Positions 1 through 9,300 of a stretch of 64,000 bases of DNA are shown here, piece by piece (positions within the stretch are counted from its first letter, which is position 1; each line of letters opens with the position of its first letter). The DNA is from JAAFHB01 sp037128295 (GTDB lineage: Bacteria > Bacteroidota > Bacteroidia > Bacteroidales > Prolixibacteraceae), in the NCBI GenBank assembly GCA_037128295.1, contig JBAXWR010000004.1, forward strand, positions 1-64,000, in the 5' to 3' direction. The position numbers were made by a program, and so were the translations under genes. Under the pieces are notes generated by a model. The model ran no database searches. It saw nothing but the letters and a program-made list of their open reading frames with translations, and was not told the origin of the DNA.

Positions 1-729
1 ATCGCGAATAACGTTAGAAATTACGTTACCACCAAAAGGCAAGTCTACCGCCAGACGGAGTTTATTTGCGTTATACAATGATAAACCGGTTGTTCAGGCA
101 CCCATGTCGAGCAAGATAACCCCTGCTTCCCTTTCGTCCTTTGAAAGAAACCCCATACCCTGGACAAAAGGATTTACAAACGCCGATACAAGTTCTACAC
201 CTGCCTTTTCAAGACTGCGCCTGAGGTTCATCTCGTACGATTCGGCGGCCGAAATAACCGAGAAGGTGGCCTCTACCTTACGTCCAGCCATGCCGACAGG
301 TGTTGTTACACCATGCTCGTTATCGACAGTATATTCCTGTGGAATAAGATGATACACTTTTTCATCTTTATCGCACGAAAAACGTTGGGCTTCGTCCATA
401 AGCGCTTTGACCACATTTTGGGTCACTTCGCCATTTTCCGTCATCCTGTAACCTGTCGTTTGCCGGTTACATATCCTTTGGCCTGAAATCCCGGCATAGA
501 CTTTTTTTACCTTTAATTTAAGTGTGTCCTCAAGGGTATTGATTACAGTCCGGATTGACAGTGCAGCCTCGTCGATATTGACCACAACACCATTGCGCAC
601 CCCATTGGTCAGGGTTTCTCCATAAGCAAGTATTTCCAGTTTCCCTTCCGGGGTAAAACGGCCAATTACTGCCTTTGTCCACATTGTTCCAATGTCAATG
701 GCTGCTACCAATTCTCTTAAAGGGCTCAT
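1..729 (-). CDS. ftsA: Cell division protein FtsA, partial at the left edge and interrupted by an in-frame TGA
   Basis: Actin-like ATPase that tethers FtsZ to the membrane. The N-terminal phosphate-1 motif (AIDIGTMWTKAVIG, residues 10-23) and the SHS2/1C region are clear. After residue 211 the frame meets TGA (94-96), but the same frame continues without another stop to base 1 as TTGLSLYNANKLRL... and on to GGNVISNVIRD, which aligns with the FtsA phosphate-2 strand (DxGGGTxD...). The stop replaces a glycine of that motif, most simply GGA to TGA. TGA is a real stop elsewhere here (murG ends with it), so recoding as glycine is unlikely. Either a read/assembly error or a genuine nonsense mutation. 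Last gene of the cluster before the edge, 6 nt after ftsQ; ftsZ would be expected beyond the left edge. Confidence 0.85.
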
Positions 730-735
730 AGCTAT

Positions 736-1488
736 TTATTTTTTTGTACAAACTATCTGATTACGAAATTCAACATTGATGGTTTTGTAACGGCCCCATC
801 CCCCGTTTTTGAAACCTTCGGTGTATAATGCCTTCAGGTTGCGAAATTTTAATTGATAATCATCAGGGTCACCGAAAAGGATAACCTGTTCGCCAACCCT
901 GGGAATCATTGAAAGCTCCCCAATCGCATTCACATAAATCTGGTCGATTTGCGAACTTAAGAAGGTATCCCCATTAAGGTACATGACCAACGGAAGCAGT
1001 TTTTTTCTGGCAAAGTCGGTAGAAACTACCCCACCAACAATGATGACCCTTGGGGTGAAACGCGGTGTCCAGTCGATTACTTTGCCGAATTTGTCCATAT
1101 AAAAGGTGTGACCTGAACCCACGACCCTGAAAATTGGCTCCCTTTGCTTTATTTTAACCACAATGGTCCCAAAACTTTTTACCCCATTATCGTCGATATT
1201 GGTATATACATCTACATCTTCAATGGATTGCAGTTTACGCAAGCCATCCTCAATTTTCCTGAGGTCAATTGAAGAAAGTGCTTTACCAAAGATTTCCTGA
1301 TGGTTGCGGCGTACCCATTGCCGGATGTCCGCATCGCGTATAAACCCAATCTGAACCGAATCGGTAATTTCAACCCTTACATCAGTACATACCAGTTGGC
1401 GGCTTTGCCGAATGGAAAAACCTACTGTTATGAATAACAGTATAATAGCAAAGCTCCAAATAGATATATGTACTATTTTCTTAAACAT
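736..1488 (-). CDS. ftsQ: Cell division protein FtsQ/DivIB
   Basis: Bitopic inner-membrane divisome protein that links FtsL and the septal synthase to early division proteins. A single N-terminal membrane helix (about residues 8-27, ISIWSFAIILLFITVGFSI) is followed by a POTRA-like region (about 35-115) and a periplasmic beta domain. At 250 aa the length suits the Bacteroidota form. Sequence identity in this family is low, so the call rests on topology and on the position between murC and ftsA. Its ATG overlaps the 3' end of murC by 8 bases, indicating translational coupling. Confidence 0.85.
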   Translation of the reverse strand: MFKKIVHISIWSFAIILLFITVGFSIRQSRQLVCTDVRVEITDSVQIGFIRDADIRQWVRRNHQEIFGKALSSIDLRKIEDGLRKLQSIEDVDVYTNIDDNGVKSFGTIVVKIKQREPIFRVVGSGHTFYMDKFGKVIDWTPRFTPRVIIVGGVVSTDFARKKLLPLVMYLNGDTFLSSQIDQIYVNAIGELSMIPRVGEQVILFGDPDDYQLKFRNLKALYTEGFKNGGWGRYKTINVEFRNQIVCTKK

Positions 1489-2869
1489 TGTCTTTTAATC
1501 GCAGATAAGTAACGATTGGATCGATTAACCGATCTATATCACCTGCACCAAGTGTTAATAATATTTCCAAATTATAATTTCCCAAAACTTCGGGAAACTC
1601 ATTTTTCTGACACAGTCTCCGGCTTTTTAATGTCATTTTTCCCAGGATCATTTCAGAATCGACACCTTCTATCGGCAATTCACGCGCCGGATAGATTTCC
1701 ATAACCAGTGCATCATCAAGCAAGTCAAGAGCTGAGGCAAATTCGTCTGCGAAATCCCTTGTTCTTGTGAAAAGGTGTGGCTGAAATATTCCGGTCACAC
1801 GTTTTCCAGGATAAAGATCCCGCACAGAACGGATTGTCGCTTCCAGTTCACGCGGATGGTGGGCATAATCGTCGATGTAAATGGTGTTTTTGCCAGCAAA
1901 CCTAACATCGAAGCGACGGACGACACCAGTGTATTTAGGAAGTGCTTCACAAATTTCCTTTCCAGTTACCCCGCTAATCAGGGCCATCGAACATGCAGCC
2001 ACAGCATTCTCCACATTCATCAAGCCTGGATAGGAGAGTGAAAGCCCTTCTATCATTCCAAAGAGTGATTTCAAATCGAAATGGTAAGCACCATCAATAA
2101 TCTGAATATTAATTGCTTGGAAATCTGCTTCTTCCGAAATTGAATAACTATAATAGGTGATTGAATTGTTCCATTGGCTATCAATATTCGACCCCTTCCT
2201 GTAAACTAAAGTGCCACCCATTTTTATTTGCATAACGAAATAAGCGAAAGCCTTAACCATGCTTTCGTGATCGCCATAAATATCGAGGTGATCGGCATCC
2301 ATCCATGTAATTACTGCAAGATCAGGATGTAACTGTAAGAAAGATCGGTCGAATTCATCGGCCTCAACAACGATGAAGGGGCTATTCCTGTCTGATAACA
2401 ACAAATTCGTTTTGTAGTTTTTGGAAATCCCACCCATAAAAGCCGAACAATCGACAGCCGATTGTTTGAGCAAATGGGCTGTCATCGTTGTCACGGATGT
2501 TTTACCATGCGTACCGGCAATGGCAATGCACTTTTTACCCTCGGTGAGCAGGCCAAGAACCTGCGACCGTTTATGTATTTGAAAACTGTTATCCATAAAA
2601 TACCTAAGTTCCTGAAAATCATAAGGTACAGCCGGAGTATAAATTACAAGGGTGGTATCTTTTTCTTCAAGAGTCGGAACTTTCAGCAAATCATCGGTAT
2701 AATGGATAGGGATACCTTCATTTTCAAGATCCAGCGTCAATGGCGAGGATGTCTTGTCATAACCATCAACGACCTTCCCGATGAAACGGAAATATCGGGC
2801 CAGGGCACTCATTCCAATGCCTCCGATCCCCAACAGGTAAACCCTTTTTATTTGATTAATTTCAGTCAT
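1481..2869 (-). CDS. murC: UDP-N-acetylmuramate--L-alanine ligase MurC
   Basis: Cytoplasmic ATP-dependent ligase that adds L-alanine to UDP-MurNAc, the first peptide-stem step. The N-terminal Rossmann segment GIGGIGMSALA (14-24) and the Mur-ligase ATP loop GTHGKTS (119-125) are visible, followed by the central and C-terminal Mur-ligase domains; 462 aa is usual for MurC. The ATG lies inside the end of murG (8-base overlap, around an ATGACTGA sequence), and the stop overlaps the start of ftsQ, so murG, murC and ftsQ are coupled in one transcript. Confidence 0.96.
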   Translation of the reverse strand: MTEINQIKRVYLLGIGGIGMSALARYFRFIGKVVDGYDKTSSPLTLDLENEGIPIHYTDDLLKVPTLEEKDTTLVIYTPAVPYDFQELRYFMDNSFQIHKRSQVLGLLTEGKKCIAIAGTHGKTSVTTMTAHLLKQSAVDCSAFMGGISKNYKTNLLLSDRNSPFIVVEADEFDRSFLQLHPDLAVITWMDADHLDIYGDHESMVKAFAYFVMQIKMGGTLVYRKGSNIDSQWNNSITYYSYSISEEADFQAINIQIIDGAYHFDLKSLFGMIEGLSLSYPGLMNVENAVAACSMALISGVTGKEICEALPKYTGVVRRFDVRFAGKNTIYIDDYAHHPRELEATIRSVRDLYPGKRVTGIFQPHLFTRTRDFADEFASALDLLDDALVMEIYPARELPIEGVDSEMILGKMTLKSRRLCQKNEFPEVLGNYNLEILLTLGAGDIDRLIDPIVTYLRLKDNV

Positions 2870-3974
2870 TTTCAGATTTCAATAATTTTGTGATCACCCC
2901 AACAATATCTTTTGTTGCATTTGGCGTTGCCAACTTTCTAATGTTATTTGAAAGACTAAGGCATTTGTCCTTGTCATTCACGAGATCAAGTGCAATTGGA
3001 ATAAGTTGTTCAACTGCATCTGAGTCTTTTACCAGGATCGCAGCCCCCTTTTCGACCAGCGACATCGCGTTAAAAGTCTGATGGTCTTCCGAAACATTGG
3101 GTGAAGGTACCAGGATTGATGGCGCCCCCACCATGCACAATTCGGAAATTGTCCCTGCCCCAGCCCTCGAAATCACAACATCAGCCAATGCATAGGCAAG
3201 GTCCATGCGCGGTATAAACTCCATCAACCGGATGTTTTCGACCGGATCTGAATTGAGTTGCGACAAAATATCCTTGTAATAATATTTGCCTGATTGCCAG
3301 ATTATTACGACATCAGAACTGCGGATCAGGTCATATTGTGCCATCATTCCCTGGTTCAATGTGCGGGCGCCCAGGCTTCCACCTACAACGAGGATAACCT
3401 TTTGACCTGCAGCAGTCCTGAAATATTCATAAGCTTCAGTCGATTTTGTATTCACAGACATCAACCCATTGCGGACCGGATTTCCTGTAAAGACAATCTT
3501 ATCAGACGGGAAGAAACGGTCCATTTTATCGTAAGCCACACAAATCTTGTTTGCCTTTTTGCCCAGGATTTTATTGGTCACTCCTGCAAACGAATTTTGT
3601 TCCTGAAGGACACACGGAATTCTCAGCTTCGTGGCAACACGCAACACAGGTCCGCTGGCATAACCCCCAACGCCGATTACAACATCGGGACGAAAATCTT
3701 TGACGACTTTTTTTGCCCTTAACATTGAAAGGATCAATTTTGGAAGGAAGGAAAAATTACGCAATATTTCACCGCGATGAAAACCGGCAACCGGAAGGCC
3801 TATGATTTTATATCCTGCAGCCGGCACTTTTTCCATCTCCATTTTCCCTTCGGCACCCACAAAAAGGATTTCACAGTTTGGGAAACGGTGCTTTAGCCCG
3901 TCGGCAATCGACAAAGCCGGGAAGATATGTCCCCCGGTACCGCCACCACTTACTATGAATTTATAATTTGCCAT
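2862..3974 (-). CDS. murG: UDP-GlcNAc:undecaprenyl-PP-MurNAc-pentapeptide GlcNAc transferase MurG
   Basis: Peripheral inner-membrane GT28 glycosyltransferase that converts lipid I to lipid II. The N-terminal glycine-rich loop SGGGTGGHIFPA (9-20), the mid-protein VGGSLGAR motif and the C-terminal SRAGAGTISEL donor-binding helix are all present; 370 aa is typical. It overlaps ftsW by 14 bases and murC by 8. It ends in TGA, useful evidence that TGA is a normal stop in this genome. Confidence 0.96.
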   Translation of the reverse strand: MANYKFIVSGGGTGGHIFPALSIADGLKHRFPNCEILFVGAEGKMEMEKVPAAGYKIIGLPVAGFHRGEILRNFSFLPKLILSMLRAKKVVKDFRPDVVIGVGGYASGPVLRVATKLRIPCVLQEQNSFAGVTNKILGKKANKICVAYDKMDRFFPSDKIVFTGNPVRNGLMSVNTKSTEAYEYFRTAAGQKVILVVGGSLGARTLNQGMMAQYDLIRSSDVVIIWQSGKYYYKDILSQLNSDPVENIRLMEFIPRMDLAYALADVVISRAGAGTISELCMVGAPSILVPSPNVSEDHQTFNAMSLVEKGAAILVKDSDAVEQLIPIALDLVNDKDKCLSLSNNIRKLATPNATKDIVGVITKLLKSEND

Positions 3975-5208
3975 CAGTATTTTCAGTTAAGAGAACCTCT
4001 TCATCAGCAATAATTGCTTCTTCAGTATTGAAATCGTCATCCTCAACATCTTCATTATCAGCTTCGCTGTCAGCCTCTGCACTCACACTGAGCAACAACC
4101 CAAATGTAATCGCTGTAAAAAGTTGTGAAGTACCACCCCAACTTACCCATGGGAGAGGTTGCCCGGTGACAGGCATAGCGCCCGCCGAAACAGCCATGTT
4201 GATCAACGCCTGTAGCATAATCACCGTTGCCGCTCCTGCCGCCAGAAAAGTGGGATAGGTCCTGTTGCATTTTTTGATGATAATTCCGCTCCTGGTAAGA
4301 AAAACCATATAGAGTAGCGGAATGATGAGACCTCCTATCAGTCCGTACTCTTCAATGATAATCGAATAGACAAAGTCATTGTAGGCAGCCGGCATGAAAT
4401 TGCTGATCTGGCTTTTTCCCGCACCCACGCCGGTTATTCCCCCACGATTGATTGCAATCATAGCAAAATCATCCTGAGTCAGCCCCTTCTCTGCCGTTTC
4501 CGGCGTTTTAAAAAACTTGCGTTCTATCCTGTTGCGGAATGTATGGATTCTTCCAAAGTTCCCATCCTTAGGTAGATAAGGTGCCAGAAAATAAATTGTA
4601 AGCAGGAACGCCAGTCCTATTATGAGAAATGTACCCAAGAATTTCCAGGAGACCCTTCCAACAATCATCATGATCATTGCTGTGCCAAATAATAGTGCAG
4701 CAGATGAGACATTTGCGAAAGATATGAGCAGGCAGATAGTTGCAACACCAATAAAGATCTTGGTAGCAGCCATACTCAACAATCGTTGATCCTTTTGGCT
4801 GTTGGCGAGTAAACGTGCGACCCATAAAACCAGCGCCACTTTTGCAAATTCAACAGGCTGAAAGCTCAAAGGACCCAAAGGAATTGTCCGTCCGGTAGCT
4901 TCGCCACCACGACCGAAAACCAATCCAAGGCAAACAGCGCCAATGGCAAACAAAAATGCCACATTGGCAAACTTGTTGTAAGTCCTTGTCGGAATATAAT
5001 TGATCATGGCAATGATAATCAAATAACCAATACCCTGAAAAACCAATTGCTTAAGGATATAAGAGGACGTGTTCCCACCGGCCTTACGGTATGCAAGCGC
5101 CCCTGTGGAACTATAGACGATCAATAGTGATATACAAGTCAGAATAACAATCACTATCCAGATAATCCGGTCCCCTTTTATGTATTGTTTTAGTTCAGCG
5201 GTATTCAT
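3961..5208 (-). CDS. ftsW: SEDS peptidoglycan glycosyltransferase FtsW
   Basis: Polytopic inner-membrane SEDS polymerase that works with the septal PBP encoded four genes upstream. About ten hydrophobic segments are visible, with the SEDS-type stretches GRTIPLGPLSFQPVEFAK (N-terminal half) and GAMPVTGQPLPWVSWGG (C-terminal half). A strongly acidic tail rich in Glu/Asp follows (about residues 380-412), common in Bacteroidota FtsW. Lies between murD (16-nt gap) and murG (14-base overlap). RodA is the alternative SEDS member, but the position within the division cluster favours FtsW. Confidence 0.93.
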   Translation of the reverse strand: MNTAELKQYIKGDRIIWIVIVILTCISLLIVYSSTGALAYRKAGGNTSSYILKQLVFQGIGYLIIIAMINYIPTRTYNKFANVAFLFAIGAVCLGLVFGRGGEATGRTIPLGPLSFQPVEFAKVALVLWVARLLANSQKDQRLLSMAATKIFIGVATICLLISFANVSSAALLFGTAMIMMIVGRVSWKFLGTFLIIGLAFLLTIYFLAPYLPKDGNFGRIHTFRNRIERKFFKTPETAEKGLTQDDFAMIAINRGGITGVGAGKSQISNFMPAAYNDFVYSIIIEEYGLIGGLIIPLLYMVFLTRSGIIIKKCNRTYPTFLAAGAATVIMLQALINMAVSAGAMPVTGQPLPWVSWGGTSQLFTAITFGLLLSVSAEADSEADNEDVEDDDFNTEEAIIADEEVLLTENTDGKL

Positions 5209-5223
5209 CCGAATATCATATGT

Positions 5224-6564
5224 TTAAAGGTTGCGGACAGCCTCTTTAAATTTGCGTCCACGTTCCTCGTAGTTTTTGAAAAGGTCAAAACTTGCGCATG
5301 CAGGTGACAACAAAACAGTATCGCCATTTTCGGAAAGGAAATAGGCCGTACGTACAGCCTCTTCAATACTTTTGGTATCGACAATTTCTTTTACCATGCC
5401 CTGGAAAGTGTTAATAATCTTATTGTTGTCTTTTCCGAGGCAGACAATTGCTTTTACTTTGTCCTTTACAAGATCAAACAAGATCGAATAGTCGTTCCCT
5501 TTGTCAACACCACCAACGATCCAAACCACAGGTGTGTTCATACTTTCGAGGGCATACCATACCGAATTTACATTTGTTGCTTTAGAATCGTTGATAAATT
5601 CGATGTTATGTACCCGCAGGAACCTTTCAAGCCGATGTTCGACACCCTGAAAATCGCTGAGGCACTCGCGGATGCCATCTTTGCGGAGTTGCAGAATGCT
5701 TCCGGAAATTCCGGCTGCCATCGAATTATTGAGGTTATGTTTCCCCTGTAACGCTAAATCGTAGATTGTCATATCGAAAGTATTATTGTTAACGTTTAAT
5801 TTCATTGTATCATTTTCAACCCAGCCACCCTCTTCAAGCACCTGCATGATCGTAAAAGGGACTTTTCTGGCTCCAATATTTCGTTTTGTGAGTTCTTCCT
5901 GAATGATGGGATCATCGGCACAGTAAATAAACCAGTCTTCAGGCCCCTGATTTTGAGTAATCCTCATCTTTGAATCGACATAGTTCTGCATTTTATAGTC
6001 GTACCGGTCGAGATGGTCGGGGGTGATGTTCATCAGAATAGCGATATCGGCCCTGAAATTAAACATGCCATCCAACTGAAAGCTTGAAAGTTCAATGACG
6101 TAGTAATCAAAGTTTTCTTCTGCCACCTGCCAGGCAAAACTTTTGCCCACATTACCAGCCAGACCAACATTTAATCCTCCCCTTTTCAAGATTTCGTAAG
6201 TCAGGAGAGTTGTGGTGGTTTTCCCGTTACTTCCTGTAATACAGATTGTTTTGGCCGAAGTATATCTTCCGGCAAATTCGATCTCCGAGATAATCGGTAT
6301 GTTTTCTTCCTTTAATTTAAGGATCAAAGGTGCTTTATCGGGTATTCCCGGACTTTTTACAACCAGGTCGGCATCCAAAATAAGAGATTCAGTATGTTGC
6401 TTTTCCTCGTAGTTCAATCCGCGCTTTTGAAGTTCTGCTCTATATTCCTCCTTAATCGGTCCCATATCGGAAAGGAATACCTCATACCCTTCTTTTGCAC
6501 CAAGTATTGCTGCACCTACGCCGCTTTCACCACCTCCTAACACAACTAGTTTTTTCTTTTCCAT
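5224..6564 (-). CDS. murD: UDP-N-acetylmuramoylalanine--D-glutamate ligase MurD
   Basis: Cytoplasmic ligase adding D-glutamate to UDP-MurNAc-L-Ala. Shows an N-terminal nucleotide-fold loop GGGESGVGAA (10-19), the ATP loop TGSNGKTTTT (110-119), the central NITPDHLDRY segment and the C-terminal SPACASFDLFKNYEERG motif typical of MurD; 446 aa is the expected length. It is 2 nt after mraY and 15 nt before ftsW. Confidence 0.96.
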   Translation of the reverse strand: MEKKKLVVLGGGESGVGAAILGAKEGYEVFLSDMGPIKEEYRAELQKRGLNYEEKQHTESLILDADLVVKSPGIPDKAPLILKLKEENIPIISEIEFAGRYTSAKTICITGSNGKTTTTLLTYEILKRGGLNVGLAGNVGKSFAWQVAEENFDYYVIELSSFQLDGMFNFRADIAILMNITPDHLDRYDYKMQNYVDSKMRITQNQGPEDWFIYCADDPIIQEELTKRNIGARKVPFTIMQVLEEGGWVENDTMKLNVNNNTFDMTIYDLALQGKHNLNNSMAAGISGSILQLRKDGIRECLSDFQGVEHRLERFLRVHNIEFINDSKATNVNSVWYALESMNTPVVWIVGGVDKGNDYSILFDLVKDKVKAIVCLGKDNNKIINTFQGMVKEIVDTKSIEEAVRTAYFLSENGDTVLLSPACASFDLFKNYEERGRKFKEAVRNL

Positions 6565-6566
6565 GA

Positions 6567-7817
6567 TCAGCGCATTTTTAGGGTGGCAATTGTTAAAATG
6601 GCAAGGATGATCCCGACGATCCAGAAACGGGTAACGATCTTTGCCTCAGGAAAACCCTTTTTCTGAAAATGGTGATGCAGGGGAGCCATCAGGAAGACAC
6701 GCCGGCCTGCACCGTACCTCTTTTTGGTGTATTTGAACCAGGAAACCTGTATCACAACCGACAGATTCTCGACAAGGAAAATCCCGCAAAGCAATGGGAT
6801 CAGGATTTCCTTACGGATGATAATGGCAAAAACTGCCAATATTCCTCCTAATGCCAGACTTCCGGTATCACCCATAAAAACCTGGGCTGGATAGGAGTTG
6901 TACCAAAGAAATCCGATACATGCACCGATAAAAGCTGACATAAAAACTGTAAGTTCCCCACTGTAAGGTATATACATGATGTTTAGGTAGCCGGAATAAA
7001 TGATGTTACCTCCCAGGTAGGCAAACACCCCGAGGGTTGCCCCGCTGATCGCCGATACTCCCGTTGCGAGTCCATCAACCCCATCTGTTAAGTTGGCACC
7101 ATTTGAAACGGCTGTAATAATGAAAATAATAATGATCGCATAGAGCAACCACACCCATTGATCGGCTGCTTTTCCGGCAAACCATATCAACGACTTGTAA
7201 TCGAATTCATGGTTCTTGATAAACGGGATGGTGGTTTTGGTCGATTTCATCTCTTTGGTCATCTGCCTGACCTCTTTTTGCCCGGTTTCTGAATTGATAC
7301 CAATTTCTGTTTTCGCCCTCCCTTTGGCGTCGTAGATTTTTTCCCTGATCGAAACCTCGCTACTGATGTATAAGGTGGCAGCAACGATCACCCCAAGTGA
7401 AATCTGCCCCATTATTTTAAACCTTCCAGCCAGCCCTTTTTTATCTTTAAGGAATACCTTGATGTAATCGTCTGCAAATCCGATCATTCCAAGCCAAACG
7501 GTTGTGATGATCATCAAAAGGATATAGATATTCTCTAGCTTTGCGAACAGAAGTGTCGGTAAAAGGATCGAGGTAAGGATGATTATACCACCCATGGTTG
7601 GGGTCCCTTTTTTTTGCATCTGCCCTTCGAGTCCAAGGTCGCGGATATCTTCACCAATTTGTTGACGCTGTAAGATATAGATCACTTTTTTCCCAATGAT
7701 CGTAGCGAACAACAAAGCAGTCATTGCAGCAATCGCCGATCTGAACATGATGTAATTAAACATCTGTGCACCAGGAAGATCCAGCGATTCGAAGTATTTA
7801 AATAGTGGGATCAGCAT
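6567..7817 (-). CDS. mraY: Phospho-N-acetylmuramoyl-pentapeptide transferase MraY
   Basis: Integral membrane enzyme that moves phospho-MurNAc-pentapeptide to undecaprenyl phosphate (lipid I). The Asp-Asp metal motif FADDYIK (about 114-120), NLTDGVDGLA and the C-terminal MAPLHHHFQKKG loop are present. At 416 aa it is longer than the roughly 360 aa enterobacterial form, owing to a charged insert around residues 155-205, as is usual in Bacteroidota. Sits 6 nt after murE and 2 nt before murD. Confidence 0.97.
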   Translation of the reverse strand: MLIPLFKYFESLDLPGAQMFNYIMFRSAIAAMTALLFATIIGKKVIYILQRQQIGEDIRDLGLEGQMQKKGTPTMGGIIILTSILLPTLLFAKLENIYILLMIITTVWLGMIGFADDYIKVFLKDKKGLAGRFKIMGQISLGVIVAATLYISSEVSIREKIYDAKGRAKTEIGINSETGQKEVRQMTKEMKSTKTTIPFIKNHEFDYKSLIWFAGKAADQWVWLLYAIIIIFIITAVSNGANLTDGVDGLATGVSAISGATLGVFAYLGGNIIYSGYLNIMYIPYSGELTVFMSAFIGACIGFLWYNSYPAQVFMGDTGSLALGGILAVFAIIIRKEILIPLLCGIFLVENLSVVIQVSWFKYTKKRYGAGRRVFLMAPLHHHFQKKGFPEAKIVTRFWIVGIILAILTIATLKMR

Positions 7818-7823
7818 AACCGT

Positions 7824-9290
7824 TTAGTTTTGATTGATAGCATTAAATATTTCGCTGATGACTTCTCTATCGTCAAAATGGTGCTTAACACCTTTGATTT
7901 CCTGATAATCTTCGTGGCCTTTTCCCGCAATCAGGATGATATCACCAGGTTTCGCCATCATGCATGCTGTCCTGATCGCCTCCTTGCGGTTGGTTATCGA
8001 CAACACGTTTCTTGTTTTATCGGCAGGTACGCCTATCTGCATTTCCGAAATGATCACCTCAGGGTCTTCCGACCGTGGGTTATCGGAAGTAAGGATCACT
8101 TTATCACTGGCAGTTGCAGCCTCAAAAGCCATCTCCGGGCGTTTTGTCTTGTCACGGTCACCACCTGCCCCAACAACAGTAAATACGGTTTCATCGCCCG
8201 TTCTTACACCATTGATCGCCGAAAGCACATTCTTAATGGCATCGGGTGTGTGGGCATAATCGACAACAGCATAGATTCCTGTACCCGATTTAAAGGTTTC
8301 AAACCGGCCATCGACAGGCCTTAACATGCTAATGATCCGCAATGCTTCCTCACGATCAACTCCCAATGAAACCGCAGCACCATAAACTGCAAGCAGGTTA
8401 TAGGCATTGAAGTTCCCGACAAAATGTGTCCAGACTTCATGTCCGTCAATATTTATCAGCATCCCGTCGAAATGGCTCTCAATCACCTTTACTTTATAAT
8501 CGGCCATCATCTTTGCCGCATAGGTCAGCTTTCTTGCCGCAGTATTCTGGAGCATGAACATCCCGTTTTTATCGTCCAAATTGGTGATGGCAAAAGCATC
8601 AGGCCCCAAATCGTCAAAGAATTTTTTCTTGGCATCACGATACCCCGCAAAAGTCTTGTGGTAATCGAGATGGTCGTGTGTCAGGTTCGAAAATACCCCA
8701 CCATCAAATTTAATACCCGAGATCCGGTTTTGCGCTACAGCATGTGAACTGACCTCCATAAAACAATATTGGCATCCAACTTCGACCATTTCGGACATAA
8801 GCATTTGAATCTGAAGCGGATCTGGCGTGGTATGTGTGGCATGAACTTGTTTATTGTCGATGTAATTGCAAACAGTTGACAATAAACCCACTTTAAAACC
8901 AAGTTCTTTAAACAGGCGGTAAAGCAAAGTGGCAGTTGTTGTTTTTCCGTTTGTTCCTGTAATCCCGACAACCTTCAGCGACTTTGACGGGTTACCATAA
9001 TAATTTGAAGCCATGAGGCCCAATGTTTCAGATGGGTTTTCAGCGATTATCCAGACAACATTTTGATCTGCTTCGGCAGGAAGTTTCTCACAAAGCACAA
9101 CCTTAGCCCCATTTGCAATGGCAGAAGTGATAAAACGGGACCCATCCTGAGCGGTACCGGGCAAGGCTGCAAAGAGAAAGCCGGGTTTTACCGCCCTTGA
9201 ATCGAGTGCCATCCCTTCGATCAGGCAATTGCTGTCACCTTTAAGGGTGATGTTTCCGATTCCGTTTAATACTTCTGTTAAAGTTCTCAT
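7824..9290 (-). CDS. murE: UDP-MurNAc-L-Ala-D-Glu--2,6-diaminopimelate ligase MurE
   Basis: Cytoplasmic ligase adding the third stem residue. ATP loop GITGTNGKTTTA (109-120); the C-terminal TSDNPRSEDP segment contains the DNPR signature that selects meso-diaminopimelate, so the wall is predicted to be of the DAP type. 488 aa is normal. Ten nt after ftsI and 6 nt before mraY. Confidence 0.96.
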   Translation of the reverse strand: MRTLTEVLNGIGNITLKGDSNCLIEGMALDSRAVKPGFLFAALPGTAQDGSRFITSAIANGAKVVLCEKLPAEADQNVVWIIAENPSETLGLMASNYYGNPSKSLKVVGITGTNGKTTTATLLYRLFKELGFKVGLLSTVCNYIDNKQVHATHTTPDPLQIQMLMSEMVEVGCQYCFMEVSSHAVAQNRISGIKFDGGVFSNLTHDHLDYHKTFAGYRDAKKKFFDDLGPDAFAITNLDDKNGMFMLQNTAARKLTYAAKMMADYKVKVIESHFDGMLINIDGHEVWTHFVGNFNAYNLLAVYGAAVSLGVDREEALRIISMLRPVDGRFETFKSGTGIYAVVDYAHTPDAIKNVLSAINGVRTGDETVFTVVGAGGDRDKTKRPEMAFEAATASDKVILTSDNPRSEDPEVIISEMQIGVPADKTRNVLSITNRKEAIRTACMMAKPGDIILIAGKGHEDYQEIKGVKHHFDDREVISEIFNAINQN

Positions 9291-9300
9291 AGTTTTAAGA

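Noticed and set aside
94..96. TGA read as glycine (genetic code 25) in ftsA
   Set aside because: murG clearly ends in TGA overlapping the murC start, and the other division genes have normal stops; the organism is a Bacteroidota, not a code-25 lineage.
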